Source of the DNA: Enterovirga rhinocerotis
GTDB taxonomy: Bacteria; Pseudomonadota; Alphaproteobacteria; Rhizobiales; Beijerinckiaceae
Assembly (NCBI RefSeq): GCF_004363955.1
Contig: NZ_SNZR01000013.1
Coordinates: 186,001-250,000 of the forward strand
Direction of reading: 5' to 3'
DNA length: 64,000 nt
Below are positions 18,949-27,007 of the stretch, piece after piece. Position numbers and translations under genes: made by a program. The first letter of the stretch is position 1, and each line of letters begins with the position of its first letter. The notes under the pieces were generated by a model. It was not told the DNA's origin. It was given only the letters and a program-made list of their open reading frames with translations, and searched no databases.

Positions 18949-20508
18949 TCACGGCGCCGCGCAGGCGAAGTTCGCTGGGTCCTTCGCGTCGCCGGAGCCC
19001 TTGTACTTGGCGACCTGCGGATAGGCGCAGACCGGGCGTGCCCAGAGCGTCCGGCCGCCCGCGACCTTCCTCATCTCGATCTGGTCCGGCGCTTGGCCCT
19101 GCTCGACCCAGCGCTCGAGCGCCGTCAGCGGGTCGATGCCGGTATCGGCGATGCCCGGCCCGTCCTGGCCGATGCCGCAATGGTCCATGCCGGGCACCAT
19201 GAAGAGGCGTGCGAAATCCTTCGCGTCGCCGCCGGCCTTCCTGGACAGCGCCTCGTAATAATCGACCGTGAGGAAGGGCGTGACGAGCGGGTCGCCCCAG
19301 CCGTGATAGAACAGGATCTTGCCGCCGGCGGCCTTGAAGGCGGAGAGGTCGGCGCCCTGCACCTCCGCCGGCTTGTCGGGATCGAAGGTCGCCGCGTTGT
19401 AGACGCGCGCCATCGAGCCCATGCGGGCGGGATCCTTGTCGAAGTCGAAATCCGTGATCTTGAAGGCCGAGCCGGCCGCCGGATCGAAGGCCATGTAGCG
19501 GATGAAGTCCTGGCCGAAGAGCGGCAGGATCGCGGGCGCCGCGCCCGCGCCCGTGATCCAGCGGGCCCAATGGGGCTCGGAGCCCAGCGGCACGCCGCCG
19601 GGATAGAGCTGGCGGCCCCGGCTGTCCTTCGGACCCTGGTAGATCTTCGTCAGCGCGCCGACCTCCGTCTCGGTCAGGCATTCGGAGTTCTGGCCCGCCT
19701 TGCACTGGAGCGCGGCCGGCTTGAAGTCGCATTTGCGCGGGTCGGCGATCACGCCGTCCTTGACGCCGTCGGCCTCGTCGCAGGCGGCATAGACTTCGCG
19801 GCCGATGAACTTCGCCTTGTCGGCGGTGATGATGGGCTTGCCGTCCGCGCCGAGATTGGCCTTGGCCGTCCAGGCGAAGAAGGTCGCGACGAGGCCGGTA
19901 TAGTCGAGCGCCGGCGCGCCGGAGATGATGCCGTCGAAATCCTTCGGGAAGCGCGAGGCCTCCATCGCGGCCATGCGCCCGCCGGTCGAGCAGCCGGCGA
20001 AATAGGCCTTCGTCTGCGGCTTGCCGTAGAAGGCGGCGACCATGGCCTTGCCGACCTTCGCGGTCTCGGTCACGGCGCGCTGGCCCCAATCCATGCGGGC
20101 GACGAGGTTGTTCTCGGCCCAGCGGCCATCCACCACGCTCGCGCCCCAATGGCCGCCATCCATGGTGGCGACGGCGTAGTTGCGGCGCAGGCCGTGATTC
20201 ATCGCGTTGGTGAAGCCGGGGCTGTCGCTGAGGAGGCGTCCGCAGAAGCCGCCGCAGCCGGCCATGTAGAACTTGCCGTTCCAGTTCTGCACCGGCAGCC
20301 GGATCTCGAAATTGATCGCGGGACGGACATAGCCGAGCACGCGGCAATAGCCGGGCAGGTCGCCCGCCGCCGGCACCTCCGTCGAGGACAGGAGGTTGAC
20401 GTCGTCGATCTTCTGGCCGGCGAGGGCGGCGCAGGTCTGGGCCTGGGCCGAGGCGGCCGTGCCGAGCAGCAGGAGCGCCGCCGCGCCCGCAAGGTGGATG
20501 AACCTCAT
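18949..20508 (-). CDS. Tannase/feruloyl esterase family alpha/beta hydrolase, exported
   Basis: A 519-residue secreted esterase. The signal peptide covers residues 1-24 (ending ASAQAQ). The triad is readable: Ser174 in AGCSTGGR, Asp406 in YHGWGDPLV and His443 in GMDHCGIG. Cysteines next to the Ser and His form the CS-D-HC arrangement that defines tannases, feruloyl esterases and MHETase. The lid domain contains CDEADGVKDGVI, the usual calcium-binding loop. GGAGG lies seven bases before the ATG. It is likely to act on phenolic esters in the periplasm or outside; the precise ester is unknown. It is followed by family B repeat DNA and the CocE-type gene. Confidence 0.9.
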   Translation of the reverse strand: MRFIHLAGAAALLLLGTAASAQAQTCAALAGQKIDDVNLLSSTEVPAAGDLPGYCRVLGYVRPAINFEIRLPVQNWNGKFYMAGCGGFCGRLLSDSPGFTNAMNHGLRRNYAVATMDGGHWGASVVDGRWAENNLVARMDWGQRAVTETAKVGKAMVAAFYGKPQTKAYFAGCSTGGRMAAMEASRFPKDFDGIISGAPALDYTGLVATFFAWTAKANLGADGKPIITADKAKFIGREVYAACDEADGVKDGVIADPRKCDFKPAALQCKAGQNSECLTETEVGALTKIYQGPKDSRGRQLYPGGVPLGSEPHWARWITGAGAAPAILPLFGQDFIRYMAFDPAAGSAFKITDFDFDKDPARMGSMARVYNAATFDPDKPAEVQGADLSAFKAAGGKILFYHGWGDPLVTPFLTVDYYEALSRKAGGDAKDFARLFMVPGMDHCGIGQDGPGIADTGIDPLTALERWVEQGQAPDQIEMRKVAGGRTLWARPVCAYPQVAKYKGSGDAKDPANFACAAP

Positions 20509-20581
20509 CGATGTCCTCCCATCGTCCTGGCCGGGCTGGCCCGTTCTACCGCCGAAACCTGATCGTCCCTCGGGCACCGAA

Positions 20582-20672
20582 CCGTCTTTGCGAGCGCAGC
20601 GAAGCCATCCGGACCGTCGGAGCACAGGGCCCCTCGGTTGCTTCGTCGGCTTCGCCTCCTCGCAAGGACGGC
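20582..20672. repeat. Palindromic repeat, family D (TTGCGAGCGCAGCGAAGC type)
   Basis: About 90 bases between the aminotransferase and tannase genes. The left arm CCGTCTTTGCGAGCGCAGCG pairs imperfectly with the right arm CGTCGGCTTCGCCTCCTCGC and its continuation to 20672. The composition (GCGAGCGCAGCGAAGC...GCTTCGTCGGC) matches a widespread alphaproteobacterial intergenic repeat style. It lies directly downstream of the aminotransferase stop and may act as a 3' stabiliser. Only one copy is in the window. Confidence 0.6.
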
Positions 20673-20679
20673 CCCCTCG

Positions 20680-21873
20680 TCACTCCGCCGCTTGCGCCAT
20701 CCGGGCCGCGTTGCCGCCGAGGTAGTCCATCGCCGCCTGGACCCCGCCCGGCTTGTGCGGGATGCCGCAGGCGGCGAGGCCCATCTCGACGCCGGTCAGG
20801 ACGCCCGTGACCATGAGCTCGTGGAAATCGCCGAGATGGCCGATGCGGAAGACCTTGTCGGCGAGCGGTCCGAGCCCGTTGCCGAGGGACATGTTGGAGC
20901 GCTCGAGGATCGTCGCACGCAGGGCGTCCGCGGAATGCCCCTCGGGCAGCCGCACGGCGGTCAGCGCGGAGGAATACTCGGCCGCATTCGCGCATTGGAT
21001 CTCGAAGCCCCAATGGCGCACGCAGCGGCGCGTCGCCTCGGCCGCGCGGTCGTGGCGGGCGAAGACGTTGTCGAGGCCCTCCGCATGCAGCATCTCGATC
21101 GCGACCTTGAGGCCCTGCAGCAGGTTGGTCGAGGGCGTATAGGGGAAGTAGCCCTTGCCGTTGATCGCGATCATCTCCTCCCAGTCGAAGAAGGAGCGCG
21201 GCAGCGTCGCGGCCTTCGCGGCGGCGCGGGCCTTGTCCGAGACGGCGTTGAAGGAGAGGCCGGGCGGCAGCATCAGCCCCTTCTGCGAGCCGCCGACCGT
21301 GACGTCGACGCCCCATTCGTCGTGCCGGTAGTCGATCGAGCCGAGCGACGAGATCGTGTCGACGAGGAGAAGGGCCGGATGCCCGGCCTGGTCGATCGCC
21401 TTCCGCACGGCCGCGACGCCCGAGGTCACGCCCGTCGAGGTCTCGTTATGGACGACGCAGACCGCCTTGATGGCCTTCGCCTTGTCCTCGGCGAGCTTGG
21501 CTCCGATGACGGCGGCATCCACCCCGTGGCGCCAATCGCCGGGGATCACCTCCGCCTCGAGGCCGAGCTTCTTCGCCATGCGGCTCCAGAGGGTCGAGAA
21601 CCAGCCGGTCTCGACCATCAGGATGCGGTCGCCGGGTGACAGCGTGTTGACGAGCGCCGCCTCCCAGGCTCCCGTCCCGGAGGCCGGGTAGATGACGACC
21701 GGGCTCTCCGTCTTGAAGATGGTCTTGATGCCGGAGAGGACCTCGAGGCCGAGCTTGCCGAATTCCGGGCCGCGATGGTCGATGGTCGGCTTCGCGATGG
21801 CGGCGAGGACGGGGAGGGGCGTGTTGGTCGGCCCCGGAATCTGCAGGAAATGGCGGCCGGGCTGATAGCTCAC
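20680..21873 (-). CDS. Class V aminotransferase, serine/aspartate-glyoxylate aminotransferase type
   Basis: A 397-residue PLP enzyme of the SgaA family. The PLP lysine is in VGGSQKGLMLPPGLSF, with VHNETSTGVTS and VDTISSLGSIDY as cofactor-binding motifs. It begins GTG with GAGGAG seven bases upstream. Family members transfer the amino group of serine or alanine to glyoxylate; some close homologues (BhcA) use aspartate in the beta-hydroxyaspartate cycle. It is divergent from an FAD/Fe-S oxidase and near a D-threonine-aldolase-type enzyme, which suggests a glyoxylate or glycine role. Sequence alone does not separate serine from aspartate as donor. Confidence 0.85.
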   Translation of the reverse strand: MSYQPGRHFLQIPGPTNTPLPVLAAIAKPTIDHRGPEFGKLGLEVLSGIKTIFKTESPVVIYPASGTGAWEAALVNTLSPGDRILMVETGWFSTLWSRMAKKLGLEAEVIPGDWRHGVDAAVIGAKLAEDKAKAIKAVCVVHNETSTGVTSGVAAVRKAIDQAGHPALLLVDTISSLGSIDYRHDEWGVDVTVGGSQKGLMLPPGLSFNAVSDKARAAAKAATLPRSFFDWEEMIAINGKGYFPYTPSTNLLQGLKVAIEMLHAEGLDNVFARHDRAAEATRRCVRHWGFEIQCANAAEYSSALTAVRLPEGHSADALRATILERSNMSLGNGLGPLADKVFRIGHLGDFHELMVTGVLTGVEMGLAACGIPHKPGGVQAAMDYLGGNAARMAQAAE

Positions 21874-21901
21874 AGGCGTCTCCTCAAGATGCCGTTCTCT
21901 T

Positions 21902-21916
21902 TCACTTGGCCAGTGA
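21902..21916. promoter_or_regulatory. Candidate operator, TCACTTGGCCAGTGA
   Basis: A perfect 5-bp inverted repeat TCACT/AGTGA around TGGCC, centred 36 bases upstream of the class V aminotransferase start, in the divergent region shared with the FAD oxidase. Size and symmetry suit a GntR/FadR-type dimer. No regulator gene is adjacent, so the binding protein is unknown. Confidence 0.4.
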
Positions 21917-21996
21917 TCCGGTATTGCTAGGGGATGGTCAATCGTCCCGCCCCCGCCAGAGCATCCCACTTTCGGCCTCGCGGGGAGCGGCTGCGT

Positions 21997-22124
21997 GATC
22001 CCTCCCCTTCAGGGGAGGGCGAGTCGGCGCCAGCCGACCGGGGTGGGGTGCTGCCGCGGGCGGGTCGTCCCCACCCCGGATCGCTCCTTCGGAGCGACTC
22101 GGCCCTCCCCTGCGGGGAGGGATC
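21997..22124. repeat. Palindromic repeat, family A, intergenic copy
   Basis: A 128-base copy bounded by GATCCCTCCCC and GGGGAGGGATC, with internal hairpins (GTCGGCgccaGCCGAC; GGGGTGGGG / CCCCACCCC; CGCTCCttcGGAGCG). It ends 21 bases before the FAD oxidase start, so it lies in the leader of that transcript. The other full copy, at 17388-17511, is inside a gene. Confidence 0.9.
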
Positions 22125-22145
22125 AGGCGCGCGAAAGGCGGTCCG

Positions 22146-25055
22146 ATGACCCTCTCCCGCGACACGGCGCTCGAGCGCCGGCTCGTCAACGCGCTCGAAG
22201 GGGAGGTGCGGTTCGACGCCTTCACGCGCGGGCGCTACGCGACGGATGCCTCGATCTACCAGATCATCCCGGCGGGCGTCGCCTTCCCGAAGACGCGGGA
22301 CGACGTCGCCGCCGCGCTCGGCATCGCGCGGGAGGCGGGCGTGCCCGTGATCGCGCGGGGCGGCGGCACCTCGCAGAACGGCCAGCCGATCGGGTCCGGG
22401 CTGGTGCTCGATTTCAGCCGGCACTTCAACGCGGTCGAGGAGTACGACCCGACGGCCGGCACGGCGAAGGTCCGGCCCGGTCTCGTGCTCGAACACCTGA
22501 ACACGCGCCTCCGCAAGGACGGGCTGTTCTTCCCCGTCGAGCCCTCGACCGCGAGCCGCTGCACCATCGGCGGCATGACCGGCAACAATTCCTGCGGCGC
22601 CCGCTCCATCCGCTACGGCAAGATGGTCGACAACGTCCTCGCCATCGAGGCGCTGCTGGAGGACGGGCAGGCGATCCGGGCCGGGATCCGGGGAGACAAT
22701 GATCCAGGGATCACAGGATCACAGGATGCGGGCGACCTCGCCGACCGCATGGTCCGCCTCGCCGATCGGGAGCGGTCCGAGATCGAGCGGGTCTTCCCGA
22801 AGGTGCAGCGCCGCGTCGGCGGCTACAATCTCGACGCGCTGCTGCCGGCGCAGCCGAACCTCGCGAGCCTCCTCGTCGGCTCCGAGGGCACGCTGGCCCT
22901 GACGACGGCGGTGACGCTGAAGCTCTCGCCGCTGCCGACCCATCGCGTGATGGGCGTCTGCCACTTTCCCTCGTTCCGCTCCGCGATGGAGACGACGCAG
23001 CACCTCGTCGCGCTCGGCCCCGTCGCGGTCGAGCTCGTCGACGAGAACGTGCTGGTTCTGGGCGCCGACATCCCGCTCTTCCGGCGCACGCTCGCCGACA
23101 TCACGCGCGGCCGGCCCAACTGCCTCCTTCTCGTGGAATTCGCGGGGGCCGATCTCGACGGTCTGAAGCGGGACCTGAAGCGCCTCGATGCCTGCATGGC
23201 CGATCACGGCTTCCCGAATGCCGTGGTCGAGGTCGTCGAGCCGGCGCGGCAGAAGCCGGTCTGGGATGTGCGCGAGGCCTGCCTCAACATCATGATGTCG
23301 ATGAAGGGGGAGGGGAAGCCGATCTCCTTCATCGAGGATTGCGCGGTGCCCCTCGCGCATCTCGCCGATTACACGAGCGCCATCACCGACCTCTTCGCCC
23401 GCCACGGCACGCGCGGCACCTGGTACGCCCATGCCTCCGTCGGCTGCCTGCACGTGCGGCCGATCCTCAACATGAAGGAGGCGGGGGACGTCTCGGCGAT
23501 GAAGGCCATCGCGGAGGAGGCCTGCGACCTCGTCCGCCGCTTCGAGGGCTCCCATTCGGGCGAGCACGGCGACGGCATCTCGCGCTCCGAATTCCACGAG
23601 CGGATGTTCGGCCGCCGCCTTGTCTCGGCCTTCGAGGAGGTCAAGGACGCCTTCGACCCGACGAACGGGCTGAACCCGAACAAGATCGTCCGACCGCACC
23701 GGATGGACGACCGCTCCCTGATGCGCTTCCCGCCCGGCTACGCCGTCGCCGAGCCGAAGCGCGCCGCGCTCGACTGGTCCGATTGGGGCGGCTTCGGCGG
23801 CGCCGTCGAGATGTGCAACAACAACGGCACCTGCCGGAAGATGGCCGGCGGCACGATGTGCCCGTCCTGGCGCGTCACGGGCGAGGAGCAGCATCTGACG
23901 CGGGGCCGGGCGAACTCGCTGCGGCTCGCGATCTCGGGGCAGCTCGGGCCGGGCGCCTTCACCTCCCCCGCGATGAAGGCGACCCTCGATCTCTGCGTCT
24001 CCTGCAAGGGCTGCCGCCACGAATGCCCGACGGGCGTCGACATGGCGCGGATGAAGATCGAGTTCCTGAATCACTACCATGCCGAGCACGGCCTGCCGCT
24101 GAAGGACAGGCTCATCGCCCATCTGCCGCGCTACGCGCCGATCGCGGCGAAGCTCGCGCCGCTCCTGAACCTTCGCGACCGGATCGGGCCCATCGCGAAA
24201 GCGACCGAGGCCTGGCTCGGCCTTTCCTCGCGCCGGACCCTGCCGCGCTGGGGCAAGCCCTGGCGGGAGACGGGCGAGCCCGCCCGGCCCGAGGCGGTGA
24301 TCGGGGACGGGCGCGACCTCGTCCTCTTCGGCGACACCTTCAACCGCTATTACGAGCCCGAGAACCTCGCCGCCGCGACGCGCGTCCTCACGGCTGCCGG
24401 TTATCGCCTCCACCGCGTCGAGGCGAAGGGCGGCGGGCGGCCGCTCTGCTGCGGGCGGACCTATCTCTCGGCCGGCATGGTGGACGAGGCGCGGGCCGAG
24501 GCGCGCCGGACGCTCGATGCGCTGTCGCCCTTCGTCGCGAAGGGCGCCCGGGTCGTCGGGCTCGAACCCTCCTGCCTCCTCACCTTCCGCGACGAGTTCA
24601 CGGCGCTCCTGCCGAAGGACGAGGCGAAGCCGCTGGCGGAGGCCGCCCTCCTGTTCGAGGAGGCCCTGGCCGCCGATCTCGCCGCGGGAACGGTCACGCT
24701 CCCCGCCGCCGACCAGGGCGGGCGCGTCGCCCATCTTCACGGCCATTGCCACCAGAAGGCGTTCGGCGCGATGGGCGCGGTCGAGACGGTTTTGCGGGCC
24801 GTGCCGGGCCTCACGGTCAAGCCGATCGAAAGCTCCTGCTGCGGCATGGCGGGCGCCTTCGGCTATGGTCGCGACACCATCGACGTCTCGCTCGCGATGG
24901 GGGAACTGTCCCTCCTGCCGGCCGTGCGGGCGGCGGGGGAGGACGACCTCGTCGTCGCCGACGGCACGAGCTGCCGCCACCAGATCCATGACGGGACCGG
25001 CCGCGAGGCGCTCCATGTCGCGCGGGTGCTGGATGCGGCGATGGCCGGCGGGTGA
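22146..25055 (+). CDS. FAD-linked oxidase with 4Fe-4S and CCG domains (D-2-hydroxyacid dehydrogenase, YdiJ/GlcDF-like)
   Basis: A 969-residue fusion. It contains an FAD-binding PCMH domain (about residues 40-210, with RGGGTSQNGQP and TASRCTIGGMTGNNSCGA) and an FAD-oxidase C domain (to about 540, with GSHSGEHGDGI). The first Cys cluster spans Cys557, Cys563 and Cys571, and a 4Fe-4S motif follows at Cys617/620/623/627. Two CCG domains (LCCGRTY, SSCCGMAGAFGYG) complete it. Relatives oxidise D-lactate, D-2-hydroxyglutarate or glycolate and pass electrons to the quinone pool. With aminotransferase and aldolase neighbours, glycolate to glyoxylate is attractive but unproven. Residues about 184-197 look like an absorbed insert. 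Confidence 0.88.
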   Translation: MTLSRDTALERRLVNALEGEVRFDAFTRGRYATDASIYQIIPAGVAFPKTRDDVAAALGIAREAGVPVIARGGGTSQNGQPIGSGLVLDFSRHFNAVEEYDPTAGTAKVRPGLVLEHLNTRLRKDGLFFPVEPSTASRCTIGGMTGNNSCGARSIRYGKMVDNVLAIEALLEDGQAIRAGIRGDNDPGITGSQDAGDLADRMVRLADRERSEIERVFPKVQRRVGGYNLDALLPAQPNLASLLVGSEGTLALTTAVTLKLSPLPTHRVMGVCHFPSFRSAMETTQHLVALGPVAVELVDENVLVLGADIPLFRRTLADITRGRPNCLLLVEFAGADLDGLKRDLKRLDACMADHGFPNAVVEVVEPARQKPVWDVREACLNIMMSMKGEGKPISFIEDCAVPLAHLADYTSAITDLFARHGTRGTWYAHASVGCLHVRPILNMKEAGDVSAMKAIAEEACDLVRRFEGSHSGEHGDGISRSEFHERMFGRRLVSAFEEVKDAFDPTNGLNPNKIVRPHRMDDRSLMRFPPGYAVAEPKRAALDWSDWGGFGGAVEMCNNNGTCRKMAGGTMCPSWRVTGEEQHLTRGRANSLRLAISGQLGPGAFTSPAMKATLDLCVSCKGCRHECPTGVDMARMKIEFLNHYHAEHGLPLKDRLIAHLPRYAPIAAKLAPLLNLRDRIGPIAKATEAWLGLSSRRTLPRWGKPWRETGEPARPEAVIGDGRDLVLFGDTFNRYYEPENLAAATRVLTAAGYRLHRVEAKGGGRPLCCGRTYLSAGMVDEARAEARRTLDALSPFVAKGARVVGLEPSCLLTFRDEFTALLPKDEAKPLAEAALLFEEALAADLAAGTVTLPAADQGGRVAHLHGHCHQKAFGAMGAVETVLRAVPGLTVKPIESSCCGMAGAFGYGRDTIDVSLAMGELSLLPAVRAAGEDDLVVADGTSCRHQIHDGTGREALHVARVLDAAMAGG
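22698..22732. repeat. Short tandem repeat inside the FAD oxidase gene
   Basis: The 8-base unit GGATCACA occurs twice in tandem followed by GGAT, preceded by GATCCAGGGATCACAG, so the unit is partly self-complementary. An 8-base period cannot preserve codons by itself, yet the reading frame continues (NDPGITGSQDAG). It falls in a loop of variable length after the FAD domain. Confidence 0.6.
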
Positions 25056-25125
25056 GAGGCGCACGACTCGACTTCGCCCCGTTTCACGGAAAGAAGCGGG
25101 AGCGACGAGCCTTCCGGAGCCCGCG

Positions 25126-26214
25126 ATGACCTCAGCCCCCCTCACGCTTCCCGAGACGATCGCGCGCGATTACGGCACACCCTGCGCGGTGGTCGATCTC
25201 GACCGGGTCGACCGCAACATCGCGCGGCTCCAGGAGCGCTGCCGGGCGGCGGGGATCGCGAACCGGCCGCATATCAAGACGCACAAGAGCCCGGTCATCG
25301 CCGCGATGCAGAAGGCCGCCGGCGCGGAGGGCATCACCTGCCAGAAGCTCGGCGAGGCCGAGATCTTCGCCGAGGCCGGATTCTCCGACATCCTGATCAG
25401 CTACAACATCCTCGGCGAGGAGAAGATCAGGCGCCTCGCCCGGCTCGCCCAGCGGGCGGAGCCCATCGTCGCCGCCGACAATCCGGTCACGGTCGCAGCC
25501 GTGGCGGAGGCGGCACGCCAGGCCGGGCGCAGCCTGCAGATCGTCATCGAATGCGATACCGGCCGCAGGCGCGCCGGGGTCGAGACGCCGGCCGAGGCCG
25601 TGGCGCTGATGGAGGCGATCAAGGCCACCGGCCGTCTCGACTTCGCGGGCTTCCTCCTCTACCCGCCGGAGGGCGGGGTCGAAGGGGCCCAGGCCTTCCT
25701 CGACGAGGCGACGGCCGGCGCCCGCGCGCTCGGCCTCGAGCCGCGCATCGTCTCGACCGGGGGCACGCCGAATCTGCGCGATCTCGGCCGCGTCGCCGGC
25801 ACGACCGAGCACCGGGCCGGCACCTATGTCTTCAACGACCGGATGATGATGGCGGCGGGCGCGGCGACGCTCGAGGATTGCGCGCTGACGATCGTCGCGA
25901 CCGTGGTCAGCCGGGGCGGCGCGACACGCGGCATCCTCGATTCCGGCTCGAAGACCCTGTCGTCCGACACCGGCAAGCTCGACGGGTTCGGCCTCATCGT
26001 CGAGCATCCCGAGGCGCGCATCCACGCCTTCGCCGAGGAGCACGGCTTCCTCGACCTCTCGCGCTGCGCCGCGCCGCCGGACGTGGGGGACGTCGTGAGC
26101 GTCGTCCCGAACCATGTCTGCGTGGTGGTGAACCTGATGGACCGGCTCGTCGCGACGCGCGGCGGACAGGTGGTGGGAGAGATCCCGGTGGCCGCAAGGG
26201 GGCGGATCAGCTGA
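25126..26214 (+). CDS. D-threonine aldolase / D-3-hydroxyaspartate aldolase family protein (alanine racemase fold)
   Basis: A 362-residue fold-type III PLP enzyme. RPHIKTHKSPVIAAMQ near residues 44-59 carries the PLP lysine, followed by EAEIFAEAGFSDILI. The C-terminal metal site PNHVC (VVPNHVCVVVNL) is diagnostic of the DSD1/D-threonine aldolase group rather than alanine racemase. These enzymes cleave beta-hydroxy-D-amino acids to glycine plus an aldehyde; BhcC-type members condense glycine and glyoxylate. The gene follows the FAD oxidase by 70 bases on the same strand. With the aminotransferase it may handle glyoxylate and glycine. Confidence 0.85.
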   Translation: MTSAPLTLPETIARDYGTPCAVVDLDRVDRNIARLQERCRAAGIANRPHIKTHKSPVIAAMQKAAGAEGITCQKLGEAEIFAEAGFSDILISYNILGEEKIRRLARLAQRAEPIVAADNPVTVAAVAEAARQAGRSLQIVIECDTGRRRAGVETPAEAVALMEAIKATGRLDFAGFLLYPPEGGVEGAQAFLDEATAGARALGLEPRIVSTGGTPNLRDLGRVAGTTEHRAGTYVFNDRMMMAAGAATLEDCALTIVATVVSRGGATRGILDSGSKTLSSDTGKLDGFGLIVEHPEARIHAFAEEHGFLDLSRCAAPPDVGDVVSVVPNHVCVVVNLMDRLVATRGGQVVGEIPVAARGRIS

Positions 26215-26239
26215 GCAGATCGCTCGGTGCCGCTGCGCG

Positions 26240-26629
26240 TCAGACGCAGCGCAGGCCGATGACCGGCGCCATGAGCGAGAAATCCCGGTCGTCATGCAGC
26301 AGCGAATGGCCGCGCAGCAGGCAGAAGGCCCCGATGATGATGTCGGCCGTCTTGCGCACGGTCACGCCTGACGCCCTGAGCCGTCGGTAGAGCCGCGCGC
26401 CCTCGACGGCGATCTCCTCGTCCAGCATGGCGACGATCGGGAACCGGCGCAGGTGTCGCTCCAGCCTCGCGGCATGGGGGTCGTCGCGAGCGCCCTGCAG
26501 GATTTCGAGGAGGATCAGGTCCCCCACGATGATCGAGCCTGGATCGATCAGGCTTCGAAGCCGCGTCACCGCCGCCGTGTTCTGCGATCTGAGCAGGGCG
26601 ATCCAGACCGAGCTGTCGACGAGGATCAT
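26240..26629 (-). CDS. vapC: Type II toxin, PIN domain ribonuclease (VapC family)
   Basis: A 129-residue PIN-domain protein. MILVDSSVWIALLR supplies the first acidic residue (Asp5), LILLEIL the second, and TADIIIGAFCLLRGHSLLHDDRDF the last acidic cluster that binds magnesium. VapC toxins cleave initiator tRNA or rRNA. The ATG overlaps the vapB stop (ATGA), the classical arrangement. It converges on no essential gene and is compact enough to have moved as a module. Confidence 0.9.
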   Translation of the reverse strand: MILVDSSVWIALLRSQNTAAVTRLRSLIDPGSIIVGDLILLEILQGARDDPHAARLERHLRRFPIVAMLDEEIAVEGARLYRRLRASGVTVRKTADIIIGAFCLLRGHSLLHDDRDFSLMAPVIGLRCV

Positions 26630-26835
26630 CGGCTGAGGATGTCGCGTTCGGCACGCATCTCGTCGAGGTTGCCGTCCCACCCCAGGCCGAGCATGTCTTC
26701 GATCGCCTGTCTCTGTCGCCGCGAGGACAGCAGCTCCCTCAGGGCGATTTCGACGGTTTCCTTCTTCGTCCGCGCGCCGGATACGGCCATCGCCTCGCTC
26801 ATCAGGAGATCGTCGATCTCAATGTTGGTGCGCAT
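26626..26835 (-). CDS. vapB: Type II antitoxin, ribbon-helix-helix (VapB family)
   Basis: A 69-residue protein. MRTNIEIDDLLMSEAM is the N-terminal beta strand and first helix of a ribbon-helix-helix DNA-binding dimer, with TKKETVEIALRELLSSRRQR completing the fold. The acidic C-terminus (WDGNLDEMRAE) would wrap VapC. GGAG lies near the ATG. The pair probably represses itself through the operator just upstream. Confidence 0.88.
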   Translation of the reverse strand: MRTNIEIDDLLMSEAMAVSGARTKKETVEIALRELLSSRRQRQAIEDMLGLGWDGNLDEMRAERDILSR

Positions 26836-26849
26836 TCCCCGCTCCTGAT

Positions 26850-26875
26850 GTGTATTGAAGGGAGGAACTATACAC
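26850..26875. promoter_or_regulatory. Candidate vapBC operator/promoter
   Basis: GTGTAT at 26850-26855 and its complement ATACAC at 26870-26875 form an inverted repeat with a 14-base spacer, 15 bases upstream of vapB. On the minus strand the right half overlaps TATAGT, a good -10 box. This fits autoregulation by VapB/VapBC. Confidence 0.6.
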
Positions 26876-27007
26876 CACTTCGTCATCCCGGCGATATCGT
26901 GTCGGCCGTTGGTATACGTTCGCCGCGCGCCGGCCTCGTCCCTAGGAGAGCCAGCCCTGCGCCGCCCGTCGGTTGTCCCGGCGCGGTCGCGAGTCCATAT
27001 CCCCTTC

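Noticed and set aside
20680-26214. Complete beta-hydroxyaspartate cycle
   Set aside because: Only aminotransferase-like and aldolase-like genes are present; no BhcB-type dehydratase or BhcD-type reductase.
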